From Ostrinia nubilalis (taxonomy: Eukaryota; Arthropoda; Insecta; Lepidoptera; Crambidae), in assembly GCF_963855985.1 (NCBI RefSeq), contig NC_087093.1:16259001-16323000 (forward strand): a stretch of DNA of 64,000 bases, in the 5' to 3' direction. Positions 58,464 through 64,000 of this stretch are shown here, piece after piece (the stretch's first letter is position 1; every line of letters begins with the position of its first letter). Under the pieces are notes generated by a model that was not told the origin of the DNA, searched no databases, and saw nothing but the letters and a program-made list of their open reading frames with translations. The position numbers were made by a program, and so were the translations under genes.

Positions 58464-58720
58464 GAGGCTTCCGGCGACTGGGACCGCAATTAACTAGGAC
58501 CGCGGTCCCAGTCGCCGGATCCATAAAAAAATAATAATTTTCTTCCGGCGACTGGGACCACTCATAGATAACTTAAAAGAAAATATTATTCAATCTAAAA
58601 TTGGTACAGTACTAAAATCCATGAGTGGTCCCAGTCGCCGGAAGAAAATTATTTAATTTTTACGCATCTGGCGACTGGGACCGCGGTCCCAGTTAATTGC
58701 GGTCCCAGTTGACGGAATCC
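58464..58720. mobile_element. 257-bp foldback element with 10-bp direct repeat
   Basis: Arms are built from nested copies of GGCGACTGGGACC in both orientations (about seven, e.g. 58472, 58547, 58669 and complements at 58504, 58627, 58686, 58700), forming hairpins inside hairpins; the outer arms pair over roughly 100 bp. TCGTTCGTCG flanks both sides (58454-58463, 58721-58730). The long TSD and modular arms resemble Foldback/Mutator-type elements, but the target is simple sequence, so the TSD could be partly chance. Non-coding. Confidence 0.7.
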
Positions 58721-58775
58721 TCGTTCGTCGTCGTCGTTTCAGCCACATGACGTCCACTGCTGGACAAAGACTTAG
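58721..58775 (-). mobile_element. RTE 3' end scrap, minus strand
   Basis: A (TCG)n-type tail followed by TTTCAGCCACATGACGTCCA CTGCTGGACAAAG, the reverse complement of the RTE coding end. The foldback element sits exactly at its tail. Confidence 0.65.
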
Positions 58776-59813
58776 TGTATTGGCATTTTAATATTATAAT
58801 TTAAGTCTTCCTACATTTAACTAAAATATCAACTTAATTTAAGTAAGTAGCGTGTATAAATTTACAATTTACCACACTGAACCGTCACTTACTTGACGTA
58901 AATTTCGCCACGGCCCTATAAGGGCAAGTTCACACTATTATCGGCCATAGAACACCCGTAAACTATGATTACACGTATTTATTATCTATAATGCATCGTA
59001 AAGACTTCATTTGACCCCCTTTCTTCGAATCTTGGGCGCTAAACGGGACATCGTTGTGATATACAGCGTGAGATAAATATCAGTGATCTTCAATACAATG
59101 TTACACGAACAGTTTACGGCTAATAGTATATAACACCATAGGTTAATAATAAGATACATGGTGCTACAAAGTAGGTTTCAATGAGGAGTAATTTGATAAG
59201 ATTTATCGTAAATTGTCATAGATGAAGTCGGTTAAAAATAATTCAAAAAGAATGCATTATGATGCTGCTTCCATACCTACCTCAGGCTTTTATTAATTTC
59301 TTTGTCAGAATGAAACGTTCACCTTACCAGAACTCTTAAAGCTCCTGAAGACATACCTGTAAACAAAAAAACATTGTTATAAATGAAACTGTGTAAAAAT
59401 TAACTTCCTGTGACATGTTTTTTTAATTTATCGAATCATTTTATGTAAACACAATCTCACACCATAAACGCAAGCATCATAACTAAAGAGTACTTTTTTT
59501 AATAATGCGACAATAATCTTGGCCGCCATTGTACCAGCGTTAGTGCACGCACGCGCTGATGAAGTTTTCGTGTCGGCTGTGCCTGCGATCGCAATTTCCG
59601 TAAACGACGAACCCGTGTAAGAATTTCAGCTTCTTAACGGGCACTTTTATTAAATACGCTGGCCGGTTGACGTGGCCTGCAGTGTATAGCTTTTAAAGTA
59701 TGTAAGAATGTAAGTTTTTTGACTTGTGATGGATGCAATGCAACTTTCAATTAAATAAACTTTTGTAGAATGCACAAACTCATTTCAATCAATCTAAATA
59801 TAATAACTCAAAG
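58776..59813. other. gene-free stretch
   Basis: No gene. A GC-richer patch at 59518-59610 includes a GCCGCCAT motif. Confidence 0.3.
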
Positions 59814-59923
59814 GTGACTGACTGTCTGACTGACTGACTGACTGACATAGTGATCTATCAACGCACAGCCCAAACTACTGGACGGATCGGGCTGAAATTT
59901 GGCATGCAGGTAGATGTTATGAT

Positions 59924-60997
59924 GGGCTTCCCGAGAAATTATGCGGATGGGTCGCCAGCTTTTTAGCAGACAGAAGCATTAAGGTCGTTGTCGACAGCAA
60001 ATGCTCAGATTCTATGTCTGTGAATGCTGGTGTCCCCCAAGGCTGTGTGCTATCGCCTACGCTCTTCCTTCTGCATATCAACGATATGCTGCAAATTAGC
60101 GGCATTCATTGCTATGCGGACGACAGCACGGTTGATGCCGCTTATACCGGCCGCGCAAATATCTCTCGGGAGAACGTCATTGAGAGCCGTAACAAACTTG
60201 TGTCCGAAATTGAAACCTCCTTGAAGGAGGTCTCAGACTGGGGTCGACTCAATTTGGTCCAATTTAACCCTACAAAGACACAAGTTTGCGCGTTCACCGC
60301 CAAAAAGTTGCCGTTTGTCGTATCCCGCTGTTTCGAGAGCACTCCCCTAACTGCCTCAGCCAATATCAGAATCCTTGGTGTCGACATATCGAGCGAAGTC
60401 CAGTTCCGTGGTCATTTAGAGGGTAAGGCTAAATTAGCCTCGAAGAAGCTTGGTGTGCTCAATAGATCGAGACGGTATTTCACTCCAGCCCATCGTCTGC
60501 AACTTTACAAGGCGCAGGTTCGGCCTCATATGGAATACTGTTCTCATCTTTGGGCAGGTGCGCCCCAGTACCAGCTTCTCCCTCTGGACCGCATTGAACG
60601 GAGAGCAGCTCGAATCGTTGACTGCCAGGACATTTCGGATCGGCTTGACCCCTTGGCGCTATGTAGAGATGTATCCTCACTGTGCATCTTCTATCGCATG
60701 TATCACGGGGAGTGCTCCGAAGAATTATCCGGACTTATTCCTGCCGCCACTTTTCGCCACCGATCTACCCGACAGCACTTCCACCCCCATCACTTAGATG
60801 GTTGGCAGTCCACAACAGTACGTTTTTCTAGAAACTTCCTGCCCCGTACAACCAAACTGTGGAATGGACTGTCGTCTGCGGTGTTTCCGGACGGATACGA
60901 CCTGCAAGCTTTCAAGAGGAGAGCGTATCTTTATCTTAAAGGCCGGCAACGCACCTGTAACGCCCCTGGGTCTGCGGGTGTCTATGGGCGACGGTAA
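59924..60997 (+). CDS. LINE reverse transcriptase, C-terminal part (5'-truncated)
   Basis: Open without stops for 357 codons from the truncation point; the first ATG is at 60014 but the frame clearly continues upstream (GLPEKLCGWVASFLADRS), so no true start exists. It has RT motif GVPQGCVLSPTLFLLHIND (motif B) and then YADD, the catalytic pair of the palm (residues 34-37 counted from 60014), followed by thumb-like sequence and a C-terminal region with LYKAQVRPHMEYCSHLWAG, RIERRAAR and LWNGLPS-like LWNGLSSAVFP. This matches Jockey/CR1-type LINE polymerases of Lepidoptera. The endonuclease and RT fingers with the first catalytic Asp are missing, so it is inactive; the undamaged frame suggests recent insertion. 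Overlapping frames at 60024-60797 are shadows. Confidence 0.85.
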   Translation, partial: GLPEKLCGWVASFLADRSIKVVVDSKCSDSMSVNAGVPQGCVLSPTLFLLHINDMLQISGIHCYADDSTVDAAYTGRANISRENVIESRNKLVSEIETSLKEVSDWGRLNLVQFNPTKTQVCAFTAKKLPFVVSRCFESTPLTASANIRILGVDISSEVQFRGHLEGKAKLASKKLGVLNRSRRYFTPAHRLQLYKAQVRPHMEYCSHLWAGAPQYQLLPLDRIERRAARIVDCQDISDRLDPLALCRDVSSLCIFYRMYHGECSEELSGLIPAATFRHRSTRQHFHPHHLDGWQSTTVRFSRNFLPRTTKLWNGLSSAVFPDGYDLQAFKRRAYLYLKGRQRTCNAPGSAGVYGRR

Positions 60998-61061
60998 TCA
61001 CTTACCATCAGGTGATCCGTCTGCTCGTTTGCCTCCTATCACATAAAAAAAAAAAAAAAAG
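59924..61061 (+). mobile_element. 5'-truncated LINE (Jockey/CR1-like) with poly(A)
   Basis: About 1.14 kb: a reverse-transcriptase frame open from the truncation point to a stop at 60995-60997, a short 3' UTR (CTTACCATCAGGTGATCCGT, CTGCTCGTTTGCCTCC) and a 16-bp poly(A). No clean TSD seen. Inserted in an older repeat. Confidence 0.85.
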
Positions 61062-61145
61062 GCATCCGCTAAGAAAGGATTTTACGTAACTCCACCCCTA
61101 AGGGGGTAAAACGGGATCCACGCGCATGAAGTCGCGGGCGGCCGC

Positions 61146-62530
61146 AGGTTCAACAATAATACCTTACAATGTTTCTAACCACTTTAGCAATTACCTGTAC
61201 CCAGGTACAGTGATACAAATAGTTCAAACTGCATTCCTAGCACACGTACCTCAATATGAATTAAAACTAATCATTGTATCGCCGACTGTACTGGGTAGAG
61301 CGTAGCTAATTAATTTCTAAGCCTACATTACCGACTATCTATTTCATATACAGTTGGAAATTGAACCTTACTGCTTTGTGATAAGGTTCAAGTTTGTCTG
61401 AGATTACAAAAGTTTTATGCACTTGGTTATTAATGAAACATCCACCGCTCTCCTTACGTCAAGACATGGGACGTCAGAAAATTGCATACAAACGGCCCGA
61501 GATAGTAGAAAACCGTATTAAATGCAACGATAGTTCTAAGTTATTTATAAAGTAACGGAAAGGGATGTAGCCTGGTTACGAGCTTTTAATAATTATATTT
61601 TATTCAAGTATTAGACAAGCATTGAAAAACTTTAATATTTAATATCATGTTTCAATTCAAGACTATAATATATCGCACTTTAAGAACAATAGTGACATAA
61701 CACAAAATTTTAAAAATCGGGAAAAACTAGGCAGGAAAATTGTTTTTCCTATGCCGTGAGATATCTTCTTTTCATGATTTGATTATTTGATCAATTTAAC
61801 GTAAAATACTGATTATTACTACATTAAATGTCCTAGAAAATACTATAAAACATCCAATAACTTATCATAAACTAGGTGTTACTTCGATAGTGAGTGTAGT
61901 GGAAGTTATAAATGAAAATAGTGGACTGTATTAAAATAATTGTCTATTCGGTATAAATTTACAAGATTATCGAGACCGTTTAGTGCAAAGTCGTTGAAGA
62001 CACTCTTCAAGTCAGGATCGTCTTCCTAGATGTTCGCTCGCGAACCGAACATTGCTCGTTCGTTCGCCGAACGCTCGCCGCCCCACAGTGGTCCCGATTT
62101 AATAAAACATGGACATTGATGCTAGAGGCACGAAAATTTTTTTGATGGTTACTGCTATGATAACTAATAAGGCAAAAAAATATTACAATCCTACGACGTC
62201 TATTTCGTAGTAAAAAAAAATAAATACATATTTTTTGTATGGAAAAAATTACGTTTCTGTCAATTTTTCGAAATTCTTTAACGATGTCAAGATGCCGATC
62301 ACACATGTTATAGAACAAGTGATTCTGAGTATTTCATGCGAAGATACTTGTCACTTATCTCTGCGTACTTTTGAGTTATCGAGGGTTGAAAAATCGATTT
62401 TTTTATATTAAATATTTCCACGAAAAATTGCCAGAATTACAATATGGTGTATAAGGGACACCTTTGATGACACATAACAACGACTCGCACTCGCGCGCGC
62501 TCGTATGCATCAACTTTTACTAAAATAAAA
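61146..62530. other. gene-free stretch
   Basis: A 103-codon minus-strand frame (62007-62318) is AT-biased and unrecognised. A phased GTTCG/CTCGC-rich patch lies at 62031-62085. Confidence 0.35.
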
Positions 62531-62540
62531 ATAAAATTAA

Positions 62541-62744
62541 GTGAAGTACTTAATACAACGTTGTATGTATAAGTCCGCTGGCCGTCAAAAAGTAGCTTAT
62601 ACGAGAGGTTGCCCAATTTACAATATGTCCATCATTGATAACTCACACAAATATCGTCTCTCTCTGAAGGATAACAAGTTTTTTTTGTTTCCAGAAGCTC
62701 TTGATAGGATGGAAGCCCATAAATACTCTCTGAAGCGAGAATGA
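62541..62744 (+). pseudogene. outer open frame of the palindrome arm (doubtful)
   Basis: 67 codons with a GTG first codon, reading inward from the outer end, including VAYTRGCPIYNMSIIDNSHK and FFLFPEALDRMEAHKYSLK. The counterpart in the right arm keeps the frame with a few substitutions and an earlier stop (Arg codon to TGA). No recognised domain. It could be the C-terminal remnant of a mobile-element protein or a chance frame. Confidence 0.2.
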
Positions 62745-62848
62745 ATCTCAAATTGCGATATTGCCATTTTGAAAATTACATGATGTAACTAGCGCTAACG
62801 TTTATCTTCAGGTAGACACAGTTTTAAGTTAAAAGATTGTCTACTATT

Positions 62849-63145
62849 TCACACTGTTCTTCGTTTTGGAACAGTTCTTTGATTATAGGTAGTCGCTAAT
62901 TTCGTTTTGTTAGACTCTTTCAGTTTAGCACATAAAGCGTAAACTAATTCCTCCTCAGAATGATCTAAAAGTGTTAGAGAGCGCCTCTTCTTCTGCAGAA
63001 GAAGAATCTTGCATAAATCTTCAAAAGGTTTTTTATTTATACTAAAAGTCGATGGTTGCACATCTACTTCCGCAGTCTCATCAACTGGAGCGTCTTCCTC
63101 AGTATTAACGTTGTCTATGCGTTGTGTTAACTCGGTAAAAAACAT
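62849..63145 (-). CDS. unrecognised 98-residue protein in palindrome arm
   Basis: ATG-started frame running outward from near the palindrome centre. N-terminus acidic (DNVNTEEDAPVDETAEVDV), then a helix-prone basic/hydrophobic block (FEDLCKILLLQKKRRSLTLL), and a basic end (YNQRTVPKRRTV). No signal peptide or membrane segment. I do not recognise the family. An almost identical frame in the right arm (63381-63680) differs by a few substitutions and one 3-bp in-frame indel, so frame is conserved although only two sequences are compared. Could be a fragment of a transposon-encoded or DNA-binding protein. It lies in an inverted duplication and has no visible promoter. Confidence 0.4.
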   Translation of the reverse strand: MFFTELTQRIDNVNTEEDAPVDETAEVDVQPSTFSINKKPFEDLCKILLLQKKRRSLTLLDHSEEELVYALCAKLKESNKTKLATTYNQRTVPKRRTV

Positions 63146-63335
63146 TGTTTAAATCTATATTTTTACAATTCGGCCAGACAATTTCAGAGTCTAGCCAATG
63201 CGAATTCTGGTGCAAAAATGTCTTTTGGGCAGACCATATCTTCTTTGATATATTTCTTGTAAAATTACGACTTAATGATTTGATAATTACTCAAATCTTC
63301 GGAAGAAAATTCAATGCCAATACGTTCGTCATTTT

Positions 63336-64000
63336 AGTCTGAAATGGTCTGGCCGAAATGTAAAAATATAGATTTAAAAAATTTTTTTTACCGAGTTAAC
63401 ACAACGCATAGACAACGTTAACACCGAGGAAGACGCTCCAGTTGATGAGACTGCGGAAGTAGATGTGCAACCATCGACTTCTGGTATAAATAAAAAACCT
63501 TTTGAAGATTTATGCAAAATTCTTCTTCTGCAGAAGAAGAGGCGCTCTCTAACACTTTTAGATCATTCTGTAAATCCGGAATTAGTTTACGCTTTATGTG
63601 CTAAACTGAAAGAGTCTAACAAAACGAAATTAGCGACTACCTATAATCAAAGAACTGTTCCAAAACGAAAAACAGTGTGAAATAGTAGACAATCTTTTAA
63701 CTTAAAACTGTGTCTACCTGAAGATAAACGTTAGCGCTAGTTACATCATGTAATTTGTCAAAATGGCAATATCGCAATTTGAGATTCATTCTCACTTCAA
63801 AGAGTATTTATGAGCTTCCATCCTATCAAAAGCTTCTGGAAACAAAAAAAACTTGTTATCCTTCGGAGAGAGATGATATTTGTGTGAGTTATCAATGATG
63901 GACATATTGTAAATTGGGCAACCTCTCGTATAAGCTACTTTTTGACGGCCAGCGGACTTATACATACAACGTTGTATTAAGTATTTCCCTTAATTTTTTT
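63336..64000. repeat. right arm of the large imperfect palindrome (cut by window end)
   Basis: Reverse complement of 62531-63192, still matching at the last base of the window, so the true boundary is not visible. Confidence 0.85.
63381..63680 (+). pseudogene. second copy of the palindrome-arm frame, start codon lost
   Basis: Same 99-residue frame as the left-arm gene, but the ATG is ATT (63381-63383); the next start-like codon is GTG at 63465. It has one extra codon (SVNPEL against SEEEL) and Ser-Gly for Phe-Ser near the middle, and ends KRKTV before a TGA. Open throughout. Either a recently disabled duplicate or it uses an upstream start that was lost. Confidence 0.45.

Larger units (their letters stand above)
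59814..61145 (+). repeat. interspersed repeat split by a LINE
   Basis: The left half has (ACTG)n, then GACGGATCGGGCTGAAATTT, GGCATGCAGGTAGATGTTAT. The right half starts after the LINE poly(A) with GGCATCCGCTAAGAAAGGAT, CCCCTAAGGGGGTAAAAC, and ends GCGGGCGGCCGC. These blocks are normally contiguous in this lepidopteran family (by memory). Confidence 0.6.
62531..63192. repeat. left arm of a large imperfect palindrome
   Basis: About 660 bp that reappear in reverse complement at 63336-64000 with scattered substitutions and few small indels. The arms include a palindromic ACAACGTTGT near the outer end and carry the same minus/plus open frame. The 143-bp centre (63193-63335) is unique. The outer limit on this side is near 62531; on the other side the window ends before it. 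Confidence 0.85.

Noticed and set aside
60480..60680. 66-codon minus-strand frame within the LINE
   Set aside because: Antisense shadow of the reverse-transcriptase frame.
62007..62318. 103-codon minus-strand frame
   Set aside because: Low-complexity, biased composition and no recognised feature.
1..64000. CRISPR arrays, bacterial operons, riboswitches
   Set aside because: The sequence is eukaryotic, and no array of equal repeats with unique spacers is present; the 158/148-bp tandem array has no spacers.

Overview
This is non-coding eukaryotic DNA, most likely from a moth or butterfly (Lepidoptera). No host protein-coding exon, rRNA, snRNA or intact tRNA gene could be recognised. The base composition is AT-rich, and open frames are short and overlap on both strands. 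Almost everything identifiable is a mobile element or its remnant. The lepidopteran assignment rests on repeats known in that order: about a dozen 5'-truncated 3' ends of an RTE-type non-LTR retrotransposon (C-terminal peptide containing TRWTDDL and WKSLGEA, often with a (GAT)n tail), a tRNA-headed SINE with an (AAAT)n tail, and several short interspersed families.

Layout. 0-9 kb is sparse: a foldback MITE cut by the window edge, two RTE tails and an inverted-repeat element at 1.8-2.2 kb. 9-17 kb holds MITEs and a 741-bp element packed with ACATTTCCTA motifs. 17-24 kb is repeat-dense: RTE tails with target-site duplications (TSDs), a SINE, three TA-flanked inverted-repeat elements, and a 158/148-bp tandem array interrupted by an insertion. 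24-44 kb is mostly featureless, with retroelement tails, a CR1/Jockey-like LINE remnant at 35.9-36.8 kb, and two CpG-rich islets carrying ATGGCGG motifs. 44-51 kb is the densest part: a short retroelement with a TSD, three TTA/TAA-flanked MITEs (two abutting across one shared TTA), then a 2.04-kb LTR retrotransposon with identical 264-bp LTRs. 51-59 kb has nested retroelement insertions, several copies of one 120-bp MITE family, a 681-bp TA-flanked element with a duplicated arm, and a 257-bp foldback element with a 10-bp direct repeat. 59.9-61.1 kb is a 5'-truncated LINE with a long open reverse-transcriptase frame, inserted in an older repeat. 62.5-64 kb is a large imperfect palindrome whose arms (about 660 bp each) carry the same unrecognised ~98-codon frame; it runs off the window.

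How it works together. No operon, pathway or host system is visible. The autonomous elements that would supply enzymes for the RTE tails, MITEs and LTR element are not intact here, so most copies must have been mobilised in trans. The best leads are the LTR element (recent insertion, identical LTRs, broken pol, primer-binding-site motifs captured into the LTR), the palindrome at 62.5-64 kb, the foldback element at 58.46-58.72 kb, and the abutting MITE pair at 47.95-48.54 kb. Superfamily names for MITEs are inferences from TSD length and terminal repeats only.
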